7,738 nucleotides of DNA from Holosporaceae bacterium. Its GTDB lineage: Bacteria > Pseudomonadota > Alphaproteobacteria > UBA3830. A program made the translations under genes and the position numbers. The notes beneath the pieces are model-generated. The model was given only the letters and a program-made list of their open reading frames with translations. It had not been told where the DNA came from and did not search any database. The stretch spans positions 1 to 7,738 of the forward strand of contig JAISYW010000118.1 in the NCBI GenBank assembly GCA_031269645.1. The letters are read 5' to 3'. Shown here one piece after another: positions 1-6,001 of this stretch (the stretch's first letter is position 1; every line of letters starts with the position of its first letter).

Positions 1-98
1 TTATTCATGCAGTTTACAATTTTTACTACTTTTTGTTTTCAAAGCTGTATATCAAAATTCCTGCCAAAGTTCGTAAGGTTTTTGATGATAAACTATAG
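1..98 (+). CDS. C-terminal end of an unidentified protein (partial, enters from left edge)
   Basis: The plus-strand frame beginning at base 3 is open from the left edge to a TAG stop at 96-98 and encodes 31 residues. The composition looks protein-like: an aromatic, hydrophobic stretch (residues such as VYNFYYFLF) is followed by a basic, amphipathic tail ending in IPAKVRKVFDDKL. The other two plus frames also stay open for 24-39 codons but give less convincing peptides. I do not recognise the family; the aromatic segment could be the end of a membrane helix. The stop lies 65 nt before ftsE, so this could be an upstream member of the same transcription unit. The call rests on reading-frame quality only. 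Confidence 0.4.
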   Translation, partial: IHAVYNFYYFLFSKLYIKIPAKVRKVFDDKL

Positions 99-163
99 TT
101 CAGTCTGGTTTCAACGATAAGATATGTGTTAAACTCATCTACACGGTTATTGGCGGATATATC

Positions 164-862
164 ATGTCAAAAGAAGAGCCACTTATAGTTTTCGATAAAG
201 TTATACTTCATTATGGGGATGGAGCTCCGGTTTTAAAAAATATTTCTTTATCTTTATATGAGAAGTCTTTTTACTTTCTTACTGGAGCGAGCGGAGCTGG
301 AAAAACTTCCTTAATGCGTTTGCTTTATATGGGGATCAAACCATCGTCCGGCCAATTGAAAATATGTAACAAAAACGTGTCGGAAATTTCTTCCGATGAA
401 TTGTGTGAATTAAGACGGCGAATTGGCGTAGTATTTCAGGATTTCAACTTGCTTAACCATCTTACGGTATTAGAAAACGTAGCGCTTCCTTTAAAAGTCA
501 CAGGCGAATCAAAAAAGCGTCGAGAATATCAAGCAAAAGAAATTCTAGATTGGGTCGGATTAGGAAATTGTTTTGATATTTTTCCAGATACCCTTTCGGG
601 AGGCCAAAAACAACGCGTCGCCATCGCTCGTGCCATAATTACTCGTCCTGATATCTTACTTGCGGACGAACCAACAGGTAATGTTGATGAAAAAATAGCC
701 AATAAATTAATGGGGTTGTTCTACGGAATGCATAAAATAGGCGCCTGCGTTATTGTGGCGACTCATTACAGACAATTCGTTGACACTTTCCATTATAATG
801 AATTAGTTCTAAATAATGGTTTCCTTAGCTCGAACGATTATTCGACAAAAGGAGATAGTTAA
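164..862 (+). CDS. ftsE: Cell division ATP-binding protein FtsE
   Basis: FtsE is the cytoplasmic ABC ATPase of the FtsEX complex, which couples ATP binding and hydrolysis to periplasmic peptidoglycan hydrolysis at the division site. The 232-aa length is typical. All nucleotide motifs are intact: Walker A GASGAGKT at residues 41-48, Q-loop Q92 (VVFQDF), signature LSGGQKQR at 144-151, Walker B ILLADE at 164-169 followed by PTGNVD, and H-loop H201 (VIVATH). The ADEPTGN(V/L)D stretch is typical of the FtsE/LolD/MacB subgroup, and the following ftsX settles the identity. The ATG at 164 is preceded by a modest purine-rich element, GGCGGA (152-157). The stop overlaps the ftsX start by one base. It is a useful internal contrast to the degenerate ABC ATPase at 5225-5989. 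Confidence 0.96.
   Translation: MSKEEPLIVFDKVILHYGDGAPVLKNISLSLYEKSFYFLTGASGAGKTSLMRLLYMGIKPSSGQLKICNKNVSEISSDELCELRRRIGVVFQDFNLLNHLTVLENVALPLKVTGESKKRREYQAKEILDWVGLGNCFDIFPDTLSGGQKQRVAIARAIITRPDILLADEPTGNVDEKIANKLMGLFYGMHKIGACVIVATHYRQFVDTFHYNELVLNNGFLSSNDYSTKGDS
849..854 (+). promoter_or_regulatory. Ribosome binding site of ftsX inside the end of ftsE
   Basis: AAGGAG lies 7 nt before the ftsX ATG at 862 and within the last codons of ftsE. It fixes the ftsX start, which overlaps the ftsE stop as TAATG. The arrangement suggests translational coupling. Confidence 0.8.
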
Positions 863-1752
863 TGGCGTTTTCTCTGAAATATAATTACGATTTTGATTTT
901 AACAGCGACAAATCGAATAGATTCATTCCTTTTATAATCGGTTTTTTAATGTACTGTATAAGTCTTGCCGTCATGAGTTGCGTGTTTACATGTAATCTTA
1001 CTGCAGATTGGCGCAATGCGTTAAACGGGCGTATAACCGTTGAAATCCAGCCAACTGATGGAACGGAAAGCCACATCACAGAAAAACAAAAGAATGGAAT
1101 CGTCGAGGTAATAAATTCAACCAAGGGAGTGAAATCTGTAAAAAAATTAAAGGAGACGGATATTTTAAAAATTCTTGAGCCATGGTTAAGTAGTACTGCA
1201 ATTCCTGACGATTTTCCTTTTCCAATAATATTTGACGTGGAAACAGAAAAGGACGCGGCAATTGATCTACTCGATCTATCAAATAAATTATCTAAAATTT
1301 GTCAAGGCATTAGGATTCATGATCATGCAAATTGGTATGCGCCAATTTTAAATATTAGTAACGGGTTGTTTTCGTTCTCGCTTTTACTATCTATTCTGAT
1401 TTTTGTTACTGTTTGCTCAACGATAATTTTTATCACAAAAAAAACTCTTAGCGTACATAAAAGTATAGTAAAAATTTTGCAATTAATTGGCGCAAGTAAT
1501 CTGTACATAGCATCGCAATTCAAGAGGTATTATTTTGTCGTCGGTTGTCGATCTTCCTGGATATCTGTTTTCCTTGGAATAGTAACGATTTTAGGTGTTA
1601 ATTTCGTCTCGGCGACGGATTTTTTAAATATCAACACGTTTAAATACATCATGAGCGTCATAGCAATACCAATTATTACTACGATGTTAATTATGATTGC
1701 TTCTAAAAACACCGTTTTATTCTTCTTGAATAGTGACGAATGGATTAATTGA
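862..1752 (+). CDS. ftsX: Cell division protein FtsX (permease-like subunit)
   Basis: FtsX is the inner-membrane partner of FtsE; its large periplasmic loop normally contacts activators of peptidoglycan hydrolases. The 296-aa protein has the expected four-helix plan: TM1 about residues 21-43, a periplasmic domain about 45-165, TM2 about 169-192, TM3 about 223-249 and TM4 about 262-281. Two family landmarks are visible: an HDHANWYAPI segment just before TM2 (matching the alphaproteobacterial DDHxxWL-type motif) and LQLIGASNLYIASQFKRYY at about 206-224 (the cytoplasmic L-x-L-x-GA-x-x-x-YIA-x-QF motif). Sequence is otherwise divergent, as is common for FtsX. A clear Shine-Dalgarno sequence at 849-854 supports the ATG at 862. 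The stop overlaps the next gene by one base. Confidence 0.93.
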   Translation: MAFSLKYNYDFDFNSDKSNRFIPFIIGFLMYCISLAVMSCVFTCNLTADWRNALNGRITVEIQPTDGTESHITEKQKNGIVEVINSTKGVKSVKKLKETDILKILEPWLSSTAIPDDFPFPIIFDVETEKDAAIDLLDLSNKLSKICQGIRIHDHANWYAPILNISNGLFSFSLLLSILIFVTVCSTIIFITKKTLSVHKSIVKILQLIGASNLYIASQFKRYYFVVGCRSSWISVFLGIVTILGVNFVSATDFLNINTFKYIMSVIAIPIITTMLIMIASKNTVLFFLNSDEWIN

Positions 1753-2303
1753 TGAGATCAATCCTTCGTATAACGGTTATGGCGTTGATCGTAACGTTGA
1801 TTATATGGAATCTGCTGTTCTGCGCGTTTCTTTGGAATGCGGTTTTGTATAACGATAAATACGAGGCATTTTGCGAAAATATCGTTGTACTGACCGGAGA
1901 ACGACATCGTATACCTCATGCGATTCGTTTAATAAAAAATACCAGCCCAAGAAATATTTTTATATCTGGAGTATATAAAAAAACTTCTGTGAAAGATATT
2001 TTAGACGATAAAAAAACGAATGGAGTTAACGTAATTCTTGGAAAACAAGCTAAAAATACGCAAGAAAATGCGTCCGAGATAAATAAATGGGTTAGATCTA
2101 ACGAAATAAAAGAAATTGTGCTTATTACTTCCGATTATCATATGTACAGAAGTACATTTGAATTGCAAAAGGTCAATCCGAAATTAAAAATTCATTGTTG
2201 TGCAGTTAAATCAGAATTTGGCTTTAATTTTGCTAGAAAATGTATCAAAGAACTCCACAAAACCTTATATATACGTCTAAGAAGCTTTTTCGATAATTTT
2301 TGA
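1752..2303 (+). CDS. YdcF/SanA-like DUF218 membrane-anchored protein
   Basis: The protein is about 183 aa, with one N-terminal transmembrane segment (residues about 8-30) and a DUF218 (YdcF/SanA/ElyC-like) domain. Visible motifs are IVVLTGE at 44-50, IFISGV at 69-74, NTQENA at 102-107 and LITSDYHMYRS at 124-134, the last matching the family's T-x-x-YHM-x-R signature. The usual VVLTGG is VVLTGE here. Family members are tied to envelope integrity, but the reaction is not established. The position between ftsX and plsC matches the alphaproteobacterial arrangement. I chose the ATG at 1752, which gives a 1-nt TGATG overlap with ftsX; a TTG immediately upstream (1749) would add one residue. No strong ribosome binding site is seen, so translation probably depends on coupling to ftsX. 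Confidence 0.88.
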   Translation: MRSILRITVMALIVTLIIWNLLFCAFLWNAVLYNDKYEAFCENIVVLTGERHRIPHAIRLIKNTSPRNIFISGVYKKTSVKDILDDKKTNGVNVILGKQAKNTQENASEINKWVRSNEIKEIVLITSDYHMYRSTFELQKVNPKLKIHCCAVKSEFGFNFARKCIKELHKTLYIRLRSFFDNF

Positions 2304-2309
2304 GATAAA

Positions 2310-3023
2310 ATGTTAGTAATTAGATCGATTATTTTCAATATAATTTTTTTTACGGTTCTTACCTTGGCTTTGTTTTTTGGTATCCCTTTGAGATTTTTTG
2401 AAAAAAAATACACTTATATTTTTTGGAAATATTTATCGCTTGTTTTAGATTTTATTACTTCAAAAATTGGAGGAATATCATTTATTGTGGAAAATGAAGA
2501 AAATTTGTTAAACGAGCCGGCAATCTACGCTATACGTCACGAATCAGCTTGGGAGACGCTAATTCTAATACATAAATTCGAAGAACCAATCTTTATCCTA
2601 AAAAAAGAGTTGCTGAATGTTCCACTATTCGGGACTTTGGCTCGGAAGGCGGAAACAATTGAAATCGACAGAGAAAATGGCGTTGAAACCCTAGTAAACG
2701 CCGTTCATAAAGTTGAAAAATTGATATCGGAAGGTCATCCGATAATAATTTTTCCCGAGGGCACACGGGCTTCTCCCGGAAAATATATACCGATAAAGAG
2801 AGGAATCGCTCTGTTTTACAAAAAAACTAATTGTCCTGTGGTACCAGTGATTCATAATTCAGGAACTTTTTGGCCGCGACATGGTTTTATAAAAAAACCT
2901 GGCAAAATTAGGGTGAAATTTTTATCTCCGATTGCACCGGGTTTGTCGCCGAATGTATTTATTAGCAAATTAAACGATATGTTTGGTTCCGAAATCGAAA
3001 AAATGAGGTCAATTGAAGGATAG
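2310..3023 (+). CDS. plsC: 1-acyl-sn-glycerol-3-phosphate acyltransferase (PlsC family)
   Basis: PlsC transfers the second acyl chain onto lysophosphatidic acid to make phosphatidic acid at the inner membrane. The 237-aa protein has an N-terminal hydrophobic segment (residues about 5-27) and the acyltransferase blocks in order: block I RHESAWET at 76-83, block II with ELLNVPLFG and IEIDR at 117-121, block III FPEGTR at 148-153 and block IV PVVPVIHNSG at 176-185. Block I reads H-x4-E (H77, E82) instead of the textbook H-x4-D; I recall the same KHQSxWET-type form in other bacterial PlsC proteins, so this need not mean loss of activity. FWPR at 187-190 is also seen in proteobacterial homologues. 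The gene starts 6 nt after the DUF218 gene and ends 5 nt before prfA. Confidence 0.92.
   Translation: MLVIRSIIFNIIFFTVLTLALFFGIPLRFFEKKYTYIFWKYLSLVLDFITSKIGGISFIVENEENLLNEPAIYAIRHESAWETLILIHKFEEPIFILKKELLNVPLFGTLARKAETIEIDRENGVETLVNAVHKVEKLISEGHPIIIFPEGTRASPGKYIPIKRGIALFYKKTNCPVVPVIHNSGTFWPRHGFIKKPGKIRVKFLSPIAPGLSPNVFISKLNDMFGSEIEKMRSIEG
3016..3020 (+). promoter_or_regulatory. Ribosome binding site of prfA inside the end of plsC
   Basis: AAGGA lies 8 nt upstream of the prfA ATG at 3029 and within the last two codons of plsC. It supports the chosen prfA start and operon-style coupling of the two genes. Confidence 0.75.
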
Positions 3024-3028
3024 TTTAG

Positions 3029-4111
3029 ATGTCTTTAGAAACGACAATCAACAACATAGTAAAACGTTATGAATTTCTTAAAAAACAAATGCTGGAAAAC
3101 CTCAGTCATGACGAGGAATTCGTTAAAATATCAAAAGAGTTCTCGGAATTCGAAGAATTAATGACTTTCGTTAACAAATACGAAAAAAATCAGGAAGAAA
3201 TCAAAAAATTAAAGAGCATGGCTGACGATCCGGCTACGGAGCTTGAATTTAAGGAAATTATAGTCTCCGAAATTGAAGATTTGAAAAAAAGTGTATTATC
3301 AATTGAAAAAGAGATCAAAATCATATTGATTCCCAAAGATATTGCGGACGAGAAGAACGCTATTATCGAAATACGCGCCGGAACTGGTGGAGACGAAGCT
3401 GGATTATTTGCCGCCGATTTGTTTCGAATGTATCAAAAGTACTCGGAATATCGCCACTGGAAATTTGAAATTTTATATGCGCACGAATCTGGAATTGGAA
3501 GCATAAAAGAAGCTTCCGCAAGTATTTCCGGCAAAGGCGTTTTTTCTCGTTTGAAATTCGAATCTGGAGTCCACCGGGTGCAACGAGTACCAGTAACGGA
3601 ATCCAGCGGGCGCGTTCATACTTCCACTGCTACAGTTGCTGTCTTACCAGAAGCAGAAGAAATAGATTTGAAGATCAACGATTCTGATTTAAAAATAGAC
3701 GTAATGCGCGCATCCGGAGCCGGAGGGCAACATGTCAATAAAACAGAAAGCGCTGTTAGAATTACTCATATTCCCAGCGGAATAGTTGTTACTCAGCAGG
3801 ACGATCGCTCGCAGCATATGAACCGTCTTAAAGCCATGAAAATTTTGCGAGCGAGACTTTATGAACAGGAAAGGCAGAAATTACATTCCGAAAGAGCGAG
3901 TAATCGTCGTTCGCAAATTGGCACAGGAGATCGCTCCGAAAGAATTCGTACTTATAATTATCCTCAGGGGCGCGTTTCAGATCATCGCATAAATCTAACG
4001 TTATATAAGCTTTCACAAATTATGGATGGCGTTGGTCTGGAAGAAATTATTAAAGCGCTTATGGAATATAATCAGGAAGAGCAATTGGCCAATTTTTACG
4101 AGCAAGCATAG
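3029..4111 (+). CDS. prfA: Peptide chain release factor 1 (RF1)
   Basis: RF1 recognises UAA and UAG stop codons in the ribosomal A site and triggers peptide release. The 360-aa protein is full length. The stop-codon recognition tripeptide is PVT at residues 188-190 ([17 protein letters not shown]), an RF1-type P-x-T and not the SPF of RF2. The catalytic GGQ is at 232-234 in [15 protein letters not shown], followed by the conserved DDRSQHMN and [18 protein letters not shown] segments. The N-terminal third is the usual charged helical domain 1. The gene overlaps prmC by one base (TAGTG), so the enzyme that methylates the GGQ glutamine is made from the same transcript. The 5-nt gap to plsC places this translation module inside an envelope operon, a less common neighbourhood. 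Confidence 0.98.
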   Translation: MSLETTINNIVKRYEFLKKQMLENLSHDEEFVKISKEFSEFEELMTFVNKYEKNQEEIKKLKSMADDPATELEFKEIIVSEIEDLKKSVLSIEKEIKIILIPKDIADEKNAIIEIRAGTGGDEAGLFAADLFRMYQKYSEYRHWKFEILYAHESGIGSIKEASASISGKGVFSRLKFESGVHRVQRVPVTESSGRVHTSTATVAVLPEAEEIDLKINDSDLKIDVMRASGAGGQHVNKTESAVRITHIPSGIVVTQQDDRSQHMNRLKAMKILRARLYEQERQKLHSERASNRRSQIGTGDRSERIRTYNYPQGRVSDHRINLTLYKLSQIMDGVGLEEIIKALMEYNQEEQLANFYEQA

Positions 4112-4962
4112 TGCCGTCGGCTCAGTCAATAATTTCCGATTGCTTAAAAAAGCACAAAAATATCAGCATAAAAGATCTGCGTTTAATAATTGGAGCCATA
4201 AAAAATATATCCTATGAAAAAATTCTATTTTTGGCCGAAAAAACAATTTTAAATCACGAAGAAATGTCTATTTTTTTCAAAATGCTGAATGGTTATTTGG
4301 AAAATACTCCCATATCAAAATTAATAAACAAAAAGCAATTTTGGAAACATGAATTTTTTGTCAATTTCAACGTCCTTGATCCAAGACCTGAAACAGAATT
4401 AATAATTGAAATGATTTTGAAGCGTTTTGATCCGGAGTCGAAGATAAAGTTTCTAGATCTCGGAACCGGAAGCGGTTGTGTTTTATTAAGTTTGCTTGCG
4501 GAATTCAAAAATTCAGTTGGAACAGGTCTAGATATTAGCCAAAAAGCGATCGACGTAGCCGTGTACAATAAAAATAGATTAAATCTAGAAAATGCAAACT
4601 TTATAAATGCCGACTGGAACAATATTTCTAGCGATCAAAAATTTGATGTTATCGTGACTAATCCGCCATATGTAAAAACCAATGATATCAACGAGTTAGA
4701 CGAATCGGTTCGGAATTACGATCCGCGAATATCATTGGACGGCGGAGTAGACGGGCTTAAAGCCTATAGAGAAATCTCCAATCTAGCGAAAAAATTTCTA
4801 GCTCCAAGCGGCGCGATATTTTTTGAAATTGGTTGCGACCAAAAAAAAGAAGTTGAGCAAATCCTGTGCGACAATGGATTTAAAATACATGAGATAAGAA
4901 AAGACTATAACGGAATTGAACGAGTTATTTTTGCAACACTAGATATCTGTAAGGATTTTTAG
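4111..4962 (+). CDS. prmC: Release factor glutamine methyltransferase PrmC (HemK)
   Basis: PrmC uses S-adenosylmethionine to N5-methylate the glutamine of the GGQ motif in release factors. The 283-aa protein has the helical N-terminal substrate-binding domain (about 1-75) and a Rossmann methyltransferase domain. Family motifs are QFW (76-78), LDPRPETE (89-96, the conserved PRPETE), the SAM loop FLDLGTGSG (114-122), LDIS (140-143) and the glutamine-binding catalytic NPPY (184-187). DPRISLDGG (204-212) and a C-terminal Y-x-G-x-x-R-x-x-F segment also fit. The start is GTG at 4111, sharing its first base with the prfA stop; no in-frame ATG appears until 4264, which would cut off the N-terminal domain. 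No strong ribosome binding site precedes it, so reinitiation after prfA is likely. Confidence 0.96.
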   Translation: MPSAQSIISDCLKKHKNISIKDLRLIIGAIKNISYEKILFLAEKTILNHEEMSIFFKMLNGYLENTPISKLINKKQFWKHEFFVNFNVLDPRPETELIIEMILKRFDPESKIKFLDLGTGSGCVLLSLLAEFKNSVGTGLDISQKAIDVAVYNKNRLNLENANFINADWNNISSDQKFDVIVTNPPYVKTNDINELDESVRNYDPRISLDGGVDGLKAYREISNLAKKFLAPSGAIFFEIGCDQKKEVEQILCDNGFKIHEIRKDYNGIERVIFATLDICKDF

Positions 4963-5163
4963 AGAAACAATACTCTTAACGTTCGTATAACAAATGATGC
5001 CGTTTTTGAGAAATGCATCTGTTTTTGCGTTGGGTGCTGTTAACAAACCTAATTTTTCGAGTATTTTTGAGGCGTTTTTGGCGCAGGACAGCAATGTGCT
5101 CCCTGTACATTAGGATCCAAACAGAAAAACAGCAGAGATTGTTAACGGTGCCTATACGGTCAT
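4939..5163 (-). pseudogene. Possible decayed small reading frame in the convergent intergenic region
   Basis: On the minus strand an ATG at 5163-5161 follows AGGAG (5171-5167) with only a 3-nt spacer. Its frame is broken by TAG at 5154-5152 and TAA at 5112-5110, then stays open for 56 codons to TAG at 4941-4939. Read through the two stops, it gives a short hydrophobic run (APLTISAVFLFGS), a lipobox-like LLSC, then a plausible soluble segment (AKNASKILEKLGLLTAPNA...). This could be the remnant of a small exported or lipid-anchored protein. I do not recognise the family. The 3' end overlaps prmC by 24 nt on the other strand. A chance open stretch in AT-rich DNA is a real alternative. Confidence 0.25.
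5084..5105. other. Two-part hairpin in the convergent intergenic region
   Basis: The plus strand reads CAGG-AC-AGCA-ATG-TGCT-C-CCTG: two perfect 4-bp stems separated by a small internal loop and closed by a 3-nt loop. Being an inverted repeat, it can form in transcripts from either operon as they converge here. Neither side is followed by a U-run, so it is not a canonical intrinsic terminator. It could still impede read-through or protect 3' ends. Confidence 0.4.
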
Positions 5164-5171
5164 TATCTCCT

Positions 5172-5212
5172 GTTATCATAACTATTGTTTAATTCCATTA
5201 AATTCAATGAAT
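5172..5212. repeat. Cluster of three short AT-rich palindromes
   Basis: Three perfect inverted repeats lie within 41 bp: GTTATCATAAC (5172-5182), TTTAATTCCATTAAA (5188-5202) and ATTCAATGAAT (5202-5212). They begin 13 nt beyond the stop codon of the minus-strand ATPase gene. They could fold in its 3' untranslated region or be protein-binding sites. The stems are short and AT-rich, and no function can be assigned from sequence. Confidence 0.45.
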
Positions 5213-5224
5213 ATTGGTTTTTAC

Positions 5225-5989
5225 TTAAGGTATGACGTTGTATGAAGAAAAAAGCTTCTCAATCGTCATATTTTTCTTTTCCGCGCCCTTTAAATTGGAA
5301 ACCACTTGTCCATGACTTAGCACTAAAGTGCTGTCGGATATTTCGATGGCAATTTTGGGGTCGCTAACCGCCATAATTGTTGTGATATTTTTCGATTTAA
5401 TAATTTTTTCTGTTGTTTCTAAAAGAGCTATTGCCGCTTCTTTACTTAATCCAGTTGAATGTTCGTCTATCAATAGTATTTTAGCTTCTTTTATTACGGC
5501 GATTAACAACGCTAGAATTTGTCGATGAGCTCTGGAAATTTTATTGACTTTTTCGTCCAGTAGATCTTCCATTCCCATAAAATCTAACTCTTTTAGCTGT
5601 TCAAAAAACATATCTTTTGTTTCTTTGTTAATGGCTGGCGCTAGGAGACTTCGCGGTTGGTGATGCATACTGGCTACGGCAAGATTTTCTGCTACGGTAA
5701 GATTTTCAGCTGTTCCAATATCCTGATCGTAAAAAACAGACGAGAATAACGCTGATCTATCGGCAAGACTTTGGGAGGTTATATCCAGTTTATTGAGCCA
5801 CAAGCGCCCGAAGCTGGATGATATGTGACCGGCCAGAAATCTTAATAATGTGCTTCTGCCACTGCCATTATTACCTATAATAGAGACGATTTCCCCTTCT
5901 TTTACATTGAAATTAATGCCTCGCAAAGCAATTCTTTCCAATGGAGTTCCAGCGTAAAATACAACAAAGATATCTTCTACTCGAATCAT
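5225..5989 (-). CDS. Degenerate ABC transporter ATP-binding protein (COG1101/TrpZ-like)
   Basis: This 254-aa protein has the full layout of the ATPase that partners COG4120-type permeases (uncharacterised or TrpXYZ-type ABC systems), but most nucleotide-handling residues are changed. The Walker A site is GNNGSGRST at residues 39-47, with R45 in place of the invariant lysine. The Q-loop reads VFYDQD (85-90), where relatives have VFQDP. The signature is ISRAHRQ (151-157) instead of LSGGQRQ. Walker B ILLIDE with H177 is intact (171-177). The D-loop is GLSK instead of ALDP, and the H-loop is VSD (208-210) where a histidine is expected. The frame is uninterrupted. ATG 5989 follows AGGAG (6001-5997) with a 7-nt spacer, 10 nt after the permease. 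It may bind nucleotide without normal hydrolysis, act structurally, or be at an early stage of decay. Confidence 0.85.
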   Translation of the reverse strand: MIRVEDIFVVFYAGTPLERIALRGINFNVKEGEIVSIIGNNGSGRSTLLRFLAGHISSSFGRLWLNKLDITSQSLADRSALFSSVFYDQDIGTAENLTVAENLAVASMHHQPRSLLAPAINKETKDMFFEQLKELDFMGMEDLLDEKVNKISRAHRQILALLIAVIKEAKILLIDEHSTGLSKEAAIALLETTEKIIKSKNITTIMAVSDPKIAIEISDSTLVLSHGQVVSNLKGAEKKNMTIEKLFSSYNVIP

Positions 5990-5996
5990 TAGTAGT

Positions 5997-6001
5997 CTCC
6001 T
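5997..6001 (-). promoter_or_regulatory. Ribosome binding site of the ABC ATPase gene
   Basis: On the minus strand AGGAG lies 7 nt before the ATG at 5989 and overlaps the permease TAG stop (6002-6000). It fixes the ATPase start and shows that a good translation signal is retained in front of this degenerate ATPase. Confidence 0.75.

Noticed and set aside
1..8. Start of a divergent MJ0042-type zinc-ribbon gene, often found next to alphaproteobacterial ftsE
   Set aside because: The only minus-strand ATG (8-6) leaves two codons in the window, has no ribosome binding site, and the plus strand carries a better open frame.
82..134. Promoter-like hexamers upstream of ftsE (TTGATG, TATAGT, TAAGAT)
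   Set aside because: No pair of hexamers has both a good match and 16-18 nt spacing, and such AT-rich words are expected by chance here.
3029..4111. Whether the release factor is RF2 with a programmed frameshift
   Set aside because: The frame is continuous and the recognition tripeptide is PVT, not SPF, so it is RF1.
4996..5026. Possible intrinsic terminator after prmC: GATGC, 14-nt loop, GCATC, then TGTTTTT
   Set aside because: The stem is only 5 bp with a long loop and mismatches outside it, so it is too weak to call despite the T-run.
4976..5179. 67-codon open frame on the minus strand in the convergent region
   Set aside because: The ATG at 5179 has no ribosome binding site, the product is a low-complexity basic peptide with no family features, and the neighbouring frame gives a more protein-like reading. 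Treated as a shadow.
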